Origin: Inia geoffrensis
Taxonomy: Eukaryota > Chordata > Mammalia > Artiodactyla > Iniidae
NCBI GenBank assembly: GCA_036417435.1
Contig: CM070917.1
Span: 57,882,436 to 57,946,435, forward strand
DNA length: 64,000 nt
Direction of reading: 5' to 3'
This document shows, piece by piece, positions 35,300-46,089 of this stretch. The notes beneath the pieces were generated by a model, which ran no database searches, was not told the DNA's origin, and worked only from the letters and a program-made list of their open reading frames with translations. The position numbers and the translations under genes are program-made. Position 1 is the first letter of the stretch. Each line of letters starts with the position of its first letter.

Positions 35300-36030
35300 A
35301 TCAGCAATCATTTAATTAAAAATGTGGCAGGTTATAGGAAACCATAAAATGGCATTAGGCTGAGGGCACAACAGGCATTCAGGATACTGGAAGAAAATTT
35401 CACATACTGAGGTATGGGTAAGTCATTCTGGCTTATACATGATTTGGCCTGAAGTTTATGTTAACTAGAACAGCCTGTCTTATGGCCTGTTTATCATACA
35501 TTGTACAACTGCTTTAACCACTAAAGAAAAGAATGCAATATCCAGGGAATTCCCTAGGGGTCCAGTGGTTAGGCCTTGGCACTTTCATTGCTGGGGCCCC
35601 GGGTTCAAGCTCTGCTCGGGGAACTAAGATTCTGTAAGCTATGTGGCACGGCCAAAAAAAAAAAAAAAAAATGCAGAGTATCCAGAAGAATGTCCACTTG
35701 AAAACAGGGATAAATGCCTCCCTTCCTATGATACCCATGCTAGTTCTCCTTCAAAGATAAGTTCCCTTCTCAGATGCCAAGGTCATGCTGCCTTGCAGTG
35801 TAGCTGTTAATCTGTCTCTCTTGAAACCTTGAAGGGATGTACCTCTGTCATGTTTGGTGTATATTCTTTGTTCTGACAGGATATAAAACTGTGCTGAAAA
35901 CCATGCTTCTCTAGAGCAGCTCCTCAGAGTTACTGAGAGGCTGTCCTGGACTATAGCCCTCAGTTTGGCTCAAATAAAACTCTCTTCAATCCCTTATTAT
36001 AGATTGTTTATTGATTATTTGCGTCAACAG
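35300..36030 (+). mobile_element. Probable solo LTR of an endogenous retrovirus
   Basis: The right half has LTR architecture on the plus strand: a TATA-like GATATAAAACTG at about 35880, the block CAGTTTGGCTCAAATAAAAC with the poly(A) signal AATAAA at 35973-35978, a T-rich downstream region, and an end in CAACA at about 36028. The left edge is uncertain. A SINE (35546-35670) is nested inside. No internal retroviral genes were seen next to it. Confidence 0.5.
35546..35670 (+). mobile_element. CHR-type SINE, old short form, inside LTR-like element
   Basis: Starts GGAATTCCCTAGGGGTCCAG, B box GGTTCAAGCTC, then GGAACTAAGATTC, GGCACGGCC and A18. Flanks AATGCAATATCCAG (35532-35545) and ATGCAGAGTATCCAG (35671-35685) form an imperfect duplication. 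Confidence 0.9.
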
Positions 36031-37799
36031 GGACTACCAATAGGAAAAGATGAGCTACATTTTAAGAGCACTGACAACTCGAGGTTGGACCATTAGGGAG
36101 CCAGTATGTCCAGGTCCTTAGGGAACATAAGAGGCTTTCAGACTTTTTTGATCACAACTCCTAGTAAGAAATGCATTTTGCATGGTGACCTGATATACAC
36201 ATATACACAATCATACGTAAATATACACACAATAGGGCCAGAGAGCATTCATGTTGCTAGAAAAATAAGGATATTTTCTAACCTTTTCTCTTTTTTTTTA
36301 ATGCAAGGCTGTGACCCACCAAACTGATTTTACAGTTACTAATAAACTATGACCTGCAGTTTATAAAAATGTTGACTTAAATGAAACTCTTGTTAATTTC
36401 TCCTGGAAGATATTGGCTATCATAATAGTTTGATGGTGAACAAAGCACCTGAGAGATGTGAGAGATTAGAAAATTACATAATTCTACCTCTGAATAAGCT
36501 GACTGATATTTTTCAAAAGCAACACAGACAGCTTGTTTCCTAATGATTTTTTAAAAATCTGTACTGAGCCTTTAAATCAAATGGTTTATGTGTGTAGCAC
36601 TGCTGTTCTTCACAACCCTTTCCTTCTGCCTTTAACAGCTCCCACAGAACAGAAGCCTGCCAATCTTTACTTGTGAAGCAAATGTAAAAAAATGTATCTT
36701 AAAATCCTGGGGGCAAAGGAGTGACGATTTCCAAGGCTCAGTGGTGAGCAGGAGTTAAAACAACACTGAAGATAATCTCCCTTTTACTGAATTTATTACA
36801 GAATGATAAACTATTGTCCATTCCCGGAGCCAGCCAACAACAGCACCAGTACTGGCACGAGTCCCTCTGGAGACTGCAAACAAAAACCAGAGAGACACGG
36901 GGTCAAAGAGAGGGAAGGAGCAGTTTCCCACGTGCTTATTCAACATGTTTACGACACAATGAAAACAGGTTCTTTTCTATTAAATAGTACAGAAATAAAT
37001 CTGAACCTAAGATTATTTTTTTAAGCATTCCCTGAAAAAACCTGATTTTCTTTGGCCTTCCTGGTGTCAAGGCTGATCTTCAGACAGACCCTTTACTGAG
37101 AGCTACAGGCCCAGGAGCCAAGCAGAAGTCTCCTCCAAGCAGAGTTATCTGAAAAGCTGCTAAAAAGCCTGTAACATTCGGAAAAGGCAGTTTCTAAAAT
37201 GAGGGGAAGAGGTGAAATCCAGATGAGCAAGGAGCACTTCCCTCCTGAGATGCTCCCCTACCTTCAGGCTGTGCTCTCCAGGCGTCCCCCCTTGAATGTA
37301 CTGAAGCACCCTCACAGGGAGCTTCTCTGTAAAGAAGGTGGGAGGAGGGGAGGGTGAGGGTGGGGCTGGTGGAGGGCGGAGCTGGCCCGCTCAGCAGCAG
37401 ACTTGGATATAATGCCTCCAAGTGTTTCATAGAGATTGATCCTAACTCCACACCTCGTGCCGAGTAGGACTGCCGGCAGCCTTGCTGGAAATTCTGTCTC
37501 TTCCTGTCAATTTGTTAAAACACCACAGAAACAATAGTTTCCAAATACAATCAGGTTGTGTTTGCTGTTCTTGATCTTCTAGGATAATTTTCCTCTGAGG
37601 TTTTCCTGGCAGGGCTGCATTAAACAGACATGAGCACTCCTCTTCCTCCCAGGTACCTGATGCCCCGGAGACCAGACACCTACACTCATGAAACTCATGC
37701 CACCTCCCTTGTAAGACCTTTCCTGATATGTCCCCAACCAAAATGAACCCTTCCTCCCTCTCAACATCCACACACGAACTTGCAGGATGTTAAGGGATC

Positions 37800-38045
37800 C
37801 TTCAGTTTACTCGCAGCACGGAGATAAGGGGGTGGAATCAGAGAGGCCTGCGTGTGAACCCTCCAGGCTCTGCCACTTCTCACTGTGTGACTCTGGGCAC
37901 GTTACCTAACCTCTCTGCGACTCAGTCACATCATCTGTACCACCCAGCCCCACAGGAAGTAGAAAAGTGGAATAAGTTAACACCTAACAAGCTCGCACAA
38001 AACCTGGTACATCGTTAGGGTTCAGAATTTATAGCTGCTTCTATT
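37800..38045 (+). repeat. MIR SINE
   Basis: Clear MIR core CTCTGCCACTTCTCACTGTG followed by TGACTCTGGGCACGTTACCT and AACCTCTCTGCGACTCAGTC. Confidence 0.88.
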
Positions 38046-38189
38046 TATTTGCTACAAAACCCCCACAAGTTCTAAAACAAATTAAATGAGAAATTTTGGA
38101 AGTGCCCAAATAAACTCAACCCCTAAGTTTAATATAACAAACATGATAATTTTATGAGCAACCTAAGTTACATGTAGCACATTTTCACT

Positions 38190-39325
38190 TTTGTAACCTG
38201 TAAAGTAGCCTTTGGGAAAATAATCCCAAATTATATATCTGAGAAGAACTCACAACCAAAATATATAAAGACCTCTTACAATTCAATAATCAGAAGACAG
38301 GGCTTCCCTGGTGGCGCAGTGGTTGAGAGTCCGCCTGCCGATGCAGGGGACATGGGTTTGCGCCCCGGTGCGGGAAGATCCCACATGCCGCGGAGTGGCT
38401 GGGCCCGTGAGCCATGGCCACTGAGCCTGTGCGTCCGGAGCCTGTACTCCGCAATAGGAGAGGCCACAACAGTGAGAGCCCCGCATACCGTAAAAAAAAA
38501 AAAAATCAGAAGACAACCCAGAGAAAGTGTGGGTAAAGATGTTAACGGGCACTTTGCCATAACAGATAGATAGACGGCAAATGAGCACAGGAAAGGTGCT
38601 CCACGTGGCGTGCCTTAGTGAGTTCAAATTAAAACCCCACACTCACAAGAATGGCTATAATCAAAGGAGCAGGCAATGACAAACGTGGAGAGGATGTGGA
38701 AAAACCCACCTCTCAGGCACTGCTGATGCGAATGTGAAATGCTACAGCCACTTCGGAAAATAATTTGGCAATTTCTTAGAAGTTAAACATAAATTTGACC
38801 ATATGACCCAGCAATTCCACTCCTAGGAATCCACCCCGGAGAAATGAAAATAAATGTCCACCTAAAGGCTTGTACATGAGTATTCATAGCAACATTCCTC
38901 CTAAGAGCCAATGACTGATGATCAATGATATGGATAAAGAAAGAAATGGAATACCATTCAACAACAAAAAGGAATAAAATACTGGTACATGCTATAATAT
39001 CAATAAACCCTGAAAACATTATACTAAGTAAAAAATAAAAAGTAAAAGCCAGACAGAAAAGACCCCATTGTTTGATTCCACTTACATGAAATGTCCAGAA
39101 AAGACAAATATACAGAAAAGAAAGTAGATTAGTGGTTGTCTGGAGCTGGAGTAGCAATGGGATTAACTATAAATGGGCACAAGGGGTCTTATTAGAGTGA
39201 TGGGAATGTGTCAAAACTGGATTATGGTGATAGTTGCATAAATCAGGGGATTCACTAAAAACCATTGAGTTGTACACTTAAAGTGGTTGTGTAAATTACA
39301 CCCCAATAAAGCTGTTGGAAAAAGT
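38190..39325 (+). mobile_element. L1 3' fragment (ORF2 end and 3' UTR), split by SINE
   Basis: Well-known L1 blocks appear in order: AAGACCTCTTACAATTCAAT, then after the SINE GAGAGGATGTGGAAAAACCC-like sequence, GACCCAGCAATTCCACTCCT, GGTTGTCTGGAGCTGGAGTA and a terminal CCCCAATAAAGCTGTTGG. The SINE at 38300-38503 interrupts it, and another SINE begins just after its end. Confidence 0.85.
38300..38503 (+). mobile_element. Young cetacean CHR-2-like SINE, TSD 12 bp
   Basis: Full short form, GGGCTTCCCTGGTGGCGCAG to GCATACCGT plus a pure A tail. Perfect duplications AATCAGAAGACA lie at 38288-38299 and 38504-38515. It has landed inside an L1 3' fragment, which continues on both sides. Confidence 0.94.
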
Positions 39326-39331
39326 ACAACA

Positions 39332-39542
39332 GGGCTTCCCTGGTGGCGCAGTGGTTGAGAGTCTGCCTGCTGATGCAGGGGACACTGGTTCGTGCCCCGG
39401 TCCGGGAGGATCCCACATGCTGCAGAGCGGCTGGGCACGTAAGCCATGGCCGCTGAGCCTGCGCGTCTGGAGCCTGTGCTCTGCAACAGGAGAGGCCACA
39501 ACAGTGAGAGGTCCACGTACCGCAAAAAAAAAAAAAAAAAAA
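39332..39542 (+). mobile_element. Young cetacean CHR-2-like SINE
   Basis: Full short form from GGGCTTCCCTGGTGGCGCAG to CACGTACCGC and a poly(A) tail of about 20. It begins just after the 3' end of the preceding L1. Flanks AAAGTACAAC and AAAGACAAAC are only roughly alike. Confidence 0.92.
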
Positions 39543-39704
39543 GACAAACCCCTCAAATGCCCTAATTGGATATATAAGTGATACTACAAAACCCACTTTA
39601 TTTTCAAAATGTCATGTTTTCTGCATTGACCCAACAATGAGGCAGGCGGGAGAGAATTGTTTGTTGTTGAGCTACTTAATTTTGCTACACTAAAATTCTA
39701 CTTT

Positions 39705-39769
39705 CTTTTTTTTTTCTTTTTTTGGCTGTGCCGTACAGCTTGTGGGATATTAGTTCCTGGGAATTCCCC
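39705..39769 (-). mobile_element. Internally deleted CHR-type SINE (65 bp) with intact TSD
   Basis: The minus strand reads GGGGAATTCCCAGGAACTAA, then GTACGGCACAGCC and an A-rich tail. The 5' tip is joined directly to the 3' half, and both tRNA-like promoter boxes are gone. Perfect duplications AAATTCTACTTT flank it at 39693-39704 and 39770-39781, so both ends are original. Confidence 0.82.
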
Positions 39770-42149
39770 AAATTCTACTTTTTAGTAGATGTAAAATTTT
39801 CTCTCTTCCCATTTTTCCTTTCTTTCCCTTAATAAACCAGTAGTTTTTTTCCACTTGGAAGTAACCTATTTCTTGGTTTTCCTGGCATCCCCAAAACTCA
39901 TGCTGCCTGGGTCAGAGGGGCCTTACACATTGTCTCCAGTGCAGCCACCCTCCTGGTTCACCTCGCCCCTCACAGTCCTCACTCTGCCTGGTGTGCGCTC
40001 CCTGCTACCCAGCTCGTCTCGGGTTCTGACCACCAGGCAGTTCTTCGGGATACCAAGACTGCTTTCGCTGAAGCTCCCGCCCAGCAGCTCTGACGTTAGC
40101 ACTTCTTGGTACCAGACAGATACATGTAATTCATCTGAATCTCATGAGTTTTCCATTATCTAAAACAGTTACCTGTCATTCCAGAGCCTTCTCTGCTCCA
40201 GGCTAAACATCCCAGTTCCTTAAAGTGCTTCTCACATGGCCGCCCACTCCATGTCCCACCCCATCCCCTCAGGGTCTATCACCTCCCTTCTCTAGATTTT
40301 TCTATTTTTGGAGCAGTCATTTCGAAGAGTTGACCCAAATTAAATTCAGTTTACTAAAATACTGACTTTTTCCACAGGGGCTAGTGTTCTATCAAATTTT
40401 CCAAATCCCACACTTATACATGTGATTTCTGGGGACCACTGTGAGATCTATATACATAATTCTGATCATCTGCATTTAGCTACTCAGCCTGTCAATACCT
40501 TTTTATATTCTAGTATTGGGTTCACCTCAAAGTTTTCTTAATATGAGCAAATTCTTAGTTTAGCTCTCATTACTTCTACTAACAGTGTCATTACTGTTGA
40601 TCTGAATTTCTGAAAACTTTTTGCATCATTTTGCTCTACTTTCTATGGTTAATTATTAAACACATCCTTGTAGCAGAAGAATGGTGCCATCATGAAGATC
40701 GTGCAATGGTGAGGCGGGTTGTAGGTGCTGTCACACCTAAACTGACTCCTGCTGTACCTGGAATAGAAGGAGGAGCATTCTGGCTGCAATCCCAGTGGTA
40801 AAGAGCAAAGCTTTACAGCTCTAAGACATGCTACATGGCACACCAAATTGACCTGGGCCATCATTAATGGAAGTAATCTTACAGATCTCGCAAAAGGACC
40901 AGCTGACCACCTTCTTCAGGTAAGATGAGGGACAACCCTTCCTGTGGCTTTCCAGTTGTACCCATTCTCCATCTTGCAAACAGAGCGCATCCATCAGGCT
41001 TTGTACTACCACTCCCTTTGGTGGAAAGCTGCAGCTAACAGACTTACAGAGCAAAGCATGGCTGGTGTTCCTTGCCACTGATCCAAATACTGCCTCCTCT
41101 GTGAAGTCCAGCCCATGGGTCCTCCTCCATGGAGTTGGCCCCAGAATCTCCAGCTTGCTGAGGGCTCTCTCCTCTCTGGACCACTATCCACTCACAGGTA
41201 TTCACTGACTGCCCACTACACGCTGTCCACACAGGAGAGGAGGCCAACCAATCTCTTACTGAGCATCCAGTCCCATCTCAGCTCCAAGAGGCTTGCAGCC
41301 TAGTGAGCTCAGGCCTTCCTTGTTAATGGTTCTACAGATATGAACCTGAGCCCCCGATCAGTTTTTAAGCTCTTGAGGACACACCATCTCGTACACTGTT
41401 AGTCTCCCATCATCACCCCCTAGCAACTGGTGTGGTTACACACCACCGGCACTCCAACACTTGCCGGTGGCTGGCATGGAAGTGTAAACGTCACCGCATA
41501 CCCATACAGCAACCCAGCAACTATAGTTGGAAACAATCTGGCTCCATCCCCTATTTAGGTACTAACCAAGCTACTAAGTGTTCAGCTTTACTGTATGATG
41601 TAGTGATTTGAGTCAGACTTGAGAGGCCACTGTGAACCCTCTAAGTGCGTTAATTCTAAATACCAGACCTACGAATGCCCTTCCAGGGTGGCACTTGGAG
41701 CACACCAAACTTGTGGCCAACTCAGTCTGCGAGGCTCCCTGTTGGGATGCTGTCCCCCATCTCGCATGGCTGGCTCCTTCTGGCCAAGTGGATCGCCCTC
41801 CAGGAGACAGGCCTTCCTGGCTGCTCAATCAGAGAAGCACCAGTAACTATGTTATGGCTCCATCTAGCACACTTTGTAATTTCATATTTTTAAATTTATG
41901 TTTTCATGTTTCCTTCTCCTGATAAGAATGCAAGGGCACACACCAACTCTTTGCTGAATGAATGAATGAACAGTCCAAGAAAGAGATGCCTGGTTCCTAG
42001 GCGCATCTATGCTTAGAATCTCAGATGCCCCTCTCAAAAGTAGGCATCTCACGTGTGACTCATTGGCTTCTAGTTCAGAAGACGTGCTCAGATCAGCGTG
42101 GGCAAGCGTTGTCTCTGGAAAGAAAACCCGGCACGATGACCAGGCGGTT

Positions 42150-42262
42150 TGGCGGATGGAGCAGGCAGGAGCTGGCTTTGCCACTTACAAGTGACTGAGC
42201 AAGACACTCAACCTCCTCTCGTCTTGGTTTCCAGGGTCTGAGATGGAGATGGTGCCAATAGT
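42150..42262 (+). repeat. MIR fragment, weak
   Basis: GGCTTTGCCACTTACAAGTG then AAGACACTCAACCTCC and CTTGGTTTCC keep the MIR order, with substitutions. Confidence 0.5.
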
Positions 42263-43689
42263 CACTCCCTGGACTGGTGTGTGGACCAAAGAGCCAATGC
42301 ACCTCCGACAGCTTGGGCACACCAAGGCCTGTGCCAACACGGGTGACAGTGGGGCTCTGAGTCCTGTATTGAGGGACAGGTCTAGGGACCACAGCTTAGT
42401 GTAACTGCCCCCCACCCCAACCCAATGAAGCAGCGCCCACTGCCGGGCTGTAAGGGAGAGGATCGTGTTGCAGAGCTGGACTTGAACAAGCTCTCAGAGA
42501 CAGGTTAACAGGAAGTAGACTAAGAAAGGAGGGAAGCAGTGCCAGCTTCAATAGGGACAGAAATGGGATGAGGCACTGACTCAGCCTTATCTTCTCTGTC
42601 ACGGGCCTGCTGCAATATGCGTCCCCAGAGGCACCAGCAAGACTCAGGAGACAACGTCACCACAAGGAAGGCCAATCTGAGAGTAACTGGTAGGCACACG
42701 CTGAGCCTCCAGTAGCCTTCCCCTCTCACCGCCTGACGCCTGCCTTCGATTAAGAAAGCTGCCTGCACTGCCATCTGCATCCCCAGATCTCACGGATTCA
42801 GCATCCACTAGAGACCCACAGACACATTTTCTTCAGGATACCATGGCGGCGCTGAGGGCACCAGGCGCAGGGAGATGAAATGGGTGCCGCAGATGTTTAA
42901 ATGCCCTGAGCAGCCCTGTGCAGCCTTTGCTTGGATGACAAAAGGCCAGGATTTGGTCCCACTGAGAAGGAAACGGACTCTCTCTGCACTGTGAGCAGGT
43001 GCCCCACGGAGGCCTTGTGAACCTCTCATGCTCCCCGGGCAGCTCATCCATGGCTTCCTCCCAGACAAGCCTCCTTCACGCTGGCTGATCAGCACAGGCC
43101 AGAGAGACCGTAAGGGGTGTGGGGACCCACCCTCCTTCTCCTTCTGACCTGATCAGGATCAGAGCGCAGAAAAGCCCGGTCTCGCCCAGTCACTCTCTCT
43201 GGTGGTGGCACTCCAAGACCAGGCTGATTGATGCCTGCTTGTGGGGCTGGGGAGGATCTGTGGCTCTGTTCCACCTCAGTGTTCCCACATTTCCGCCAAT
43301 TACTCACATTCTCTCCACTGCACCATCTCTTGGGGTTTTGTTTTCCCCACTTCATTTCCAAATTAGCTTCCAGTGAATCATTACTCATCTTCTCAGCGAC
43401 TGGCAGGCGTTAATGAATTACTGATTTTCACCTTCAACCAGCCAATACAATAAATTTATGTTGGAAAGAAAGGTACTTTTTGAATCAAGACTGGTATCTT
43501 TTGACGGTTTTCCTTTGAAACATAATACATGTGTACAATTACAGCTTGACAGCAGAGTAAGTTCTAATCATAGCTACCGAGCAGCAGCCACCAGCCCTGG
43601 ACCTCTCTGCCCACGCCGGCCCCATGGGACGCTGCTTCCTCTCCTGCCACGATGCTGGAACAGGCCACTCGACAAGGCCCGGGCAGTCA

Positions 43690-43870
43690 GACACTGGGCT
43701 GACTACTTGCCTGCTGGCGCCTCGGTTTCCCCGTCTTTGGAATGTGGACAATAATAGCACCTCCCTTCGAAAGGCTCTAGGGAGGACTAGAGAGTTAATA
43801 TATGTAATGTACTTAACACAGTACCTGGCACATAGCAGGTGCCCAATAAACGTCACCTATTATTCTTCCT
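43690..43870 (+). repeat. MIR SINE 3' part
   Basis: CCTCGGTTTCCCCGTCTTTG, GACAATAATAGCACCTCCC and CACAGTACCTGGCACATAGC then GGTGCCCAATAAACG are the MIR 3' half in order. Confidence 0.85.
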
Positions 43871-43980
43871 AATTCTCAACTAAAAAATCATGGGTTACCC
43901 TGTATTCTCAAGCCACAATTCATGTATGTTTTTACCTCTTCCTCACTGTATCCACAGGACTCAGATGAGACCAGGGTTCT

Positions 43981-44338
43981 TTTTTTTAAATTAATTTACT
44001 TTATTTATTTTTAGTTTTGGCTGTGTTGGGTCTTTGTTGCTGCGCATAGGCTTTTTCTAGTTGCGGCGAGTGGGGGCTACTCTTCGTTGCGGTGCACGGG
44101 CTTCTCATTGCGGTGGCTTCTCTTGTTGTGGAGCATGGGCTCTAGGCACGCGGGCTTTAGTAGTTATGGCACGTGGGCTCAGTGGTTGTGGTTCACAGGC
44201 TCTAGAGCGCAGGCTCAGTAGCTGTGGCGCATGGGCTTAGTTGCTCCGTGGCACGTGGGATCTTCCCGGACCAGGGCTTGAACCTGTGTCCCCTGCATTG
44301 GCAGGCGGATTCTTAACCACTGGCCACCAGGGAAGCCC
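43981..44338 (-). mobile_element. CHR-type SINE, long form
   Basis: The minus strand begins GGCTTCCCTGGTGGCCAGTG, with B box GGTTCAAGCCC and several GCCACAACTACTGAGCC-like blocks. It ends CAGCCAAAACTAAAAATAAA. Flanks AGACCAGGGTTCTT and AGATCAGGATTCTT are a probable decayed duplication, which implies considerable age. Confidence 0.9.
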
Positions 44339-45901
44339 AAGATCAGGATTCTTAAGATGGAGACTGCAGCTAAATTAAAATGTTCAAGGTTTCAACCGAA
44401 AATCAAGCTCCAAATCCAGGCTCAGCTTAGAGCCACTGCTCCTGGACTAAACAGGGGCTAAACTGCTATTCAAGGGTCTGAGGAAGCAGGACACAGCAAT
44501 TCACTTTATTCAAGACAGTGGATTGTTAGCTATTTAAAATATGCTGTTTTCACAATAGATGTTAATTATGAATAATTTTTTGGTGCGCTCTGCGCCTCCA
44601 GTGATCAGAATACTAACAGCCTCATGGAATAGCTTCCACATTTTTCTGATTCCCGGGAGCTTTCTGAGTACCCTAATATTTCTAGCATGGTTTAAGCGTT
44701 TCATTACTTTGTTTCAGGGCTGAAAAATGTCCCTTAATTTCCAAGCATGGATCTTATTGCCAGTCTCTCAAAGGATTCCGAATATTGTCAGAATATAAAT
44801 ATGTACCGCAGTAGCAACATGCCTATTTATCAGGCTGCTGGGTTCGCTTAGATAATTAGAAATCGGGAGATTTCTCAGAGAAGGTTCACTATAATTTACT
44901 TCTAGACACAGCAGCTTAATTAGAAAACAAATTCCTTGCCTAGCTTTAAAGATTGCTAAATAATTACAACACACACACTGCCCATGTATTCTCTTTGATC
45001 TTGTGCTGAGACTCTAAACAACACATTTTGCACATCTGACAAAGGTGGCCGAGACTGGGAAGGGGTTAATCCTTGATATCCTGCGGAACCTTATGCTGAG
45101 CTGCTGCACAGAGGCAGCTGTTTGAAACAAACCACATTTATCAAAGAATTACCATGCAGCGATTCTGAAGTGTGAAACTTTTCAATCAATTTCTCCAGTG
45201 ATGGCAAAGAGGAGGGTGACGACAGGATTAGGCTGCATTTCTGACTGTCTACTGGCAGTAAGGGAAGGTGCTGGAAGATGGCTGGAAAGGCAGGTCACGC
45301 AGGTGAAGCCTGGCGCCACCCTCAAGTCCCCATGCCTGACGCTCCCGACCCCGAGGCTCTCGGGGGCTCCTTGGATGGGGTCGCCTGCCATGCAGCATGC
45401 AGGGCAGGATTCCCTCACCAGCTCACTCTGACATTAAGAGCTAGCGCCGGTCCTAACAAGCTGTGGCCCTGGAAACCTAGGTGTGCACAGAGCCACAGGC
45501 AGGGGAAGAAGTGGCAGCTCAGGCCATGTGCCTGCCATCCTAGTCCACACACGCCAGGCCTTGGCATGGCCACCCGCCAGGCTGTGCCAGGACCATCCTT
45601 CACACATGCAGAGCAGGCGCCCGGGAACGGAAGGGGTGGGCAGAGGACCGGATGGACATTATTCTTATTTTCTGCAGGTCATTAAACTTGAAGGAAACAA
45701 AACCCAACAACACAGGCCAGTGCCCTTCCTGTTTTGTTTCATCTCTGTATTGTGACTTGTCACTCCAGTCAGGTGGTATGGTGACCAGGGACACCTTCAC
45801 ACTTAGGAGTGACGGAGAGGTTCTCAAGTTTAAGATTTTCCATGTGGTGAGCTGAAACCAGAGTCATACTGGATGCAAAAAACGCTCGTGAGGGCTTCTC
45901 T

Positions 45902-46089
45902 GGTGGCACAGTGGTTGAGAGTCCGCCTGCCGATGCAGGGAACACGGGTTCGTGCCCCGGTCCGGGAAGATCCCACATGCCGCGGAGCGCCTGGGCCCGT
46001 GAGCCATGGCCACTGAGCCTGCGCGTCCGGAGCCTGTGCTCTGCAACGGGAGAGGCCACAGCAGTGAGAGGCCCGCATACCGAAAAAAA
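45902..46089 (+). mobile_element. Young cetacean CHR-2-like SINE
   Basis: Short form from GGGCTTCTCTGGTGGCACAG to GCATACCG plus an A tail. Flanks AACGCTCGTGA and AATGCTCGTGA differ at one base, consistent with CpG decay after insertion. Confidence 0.93.

Noticed and set aside
38302..38420. A functional tRNA gene, suggested by A-box and B-box-like motifs
   Set aside because: The boxes belong to the tRNA-Glu-derived SINE head. The sequence does not fold as a full tRNA, and the copy has a poly(A) tail and target duplication.
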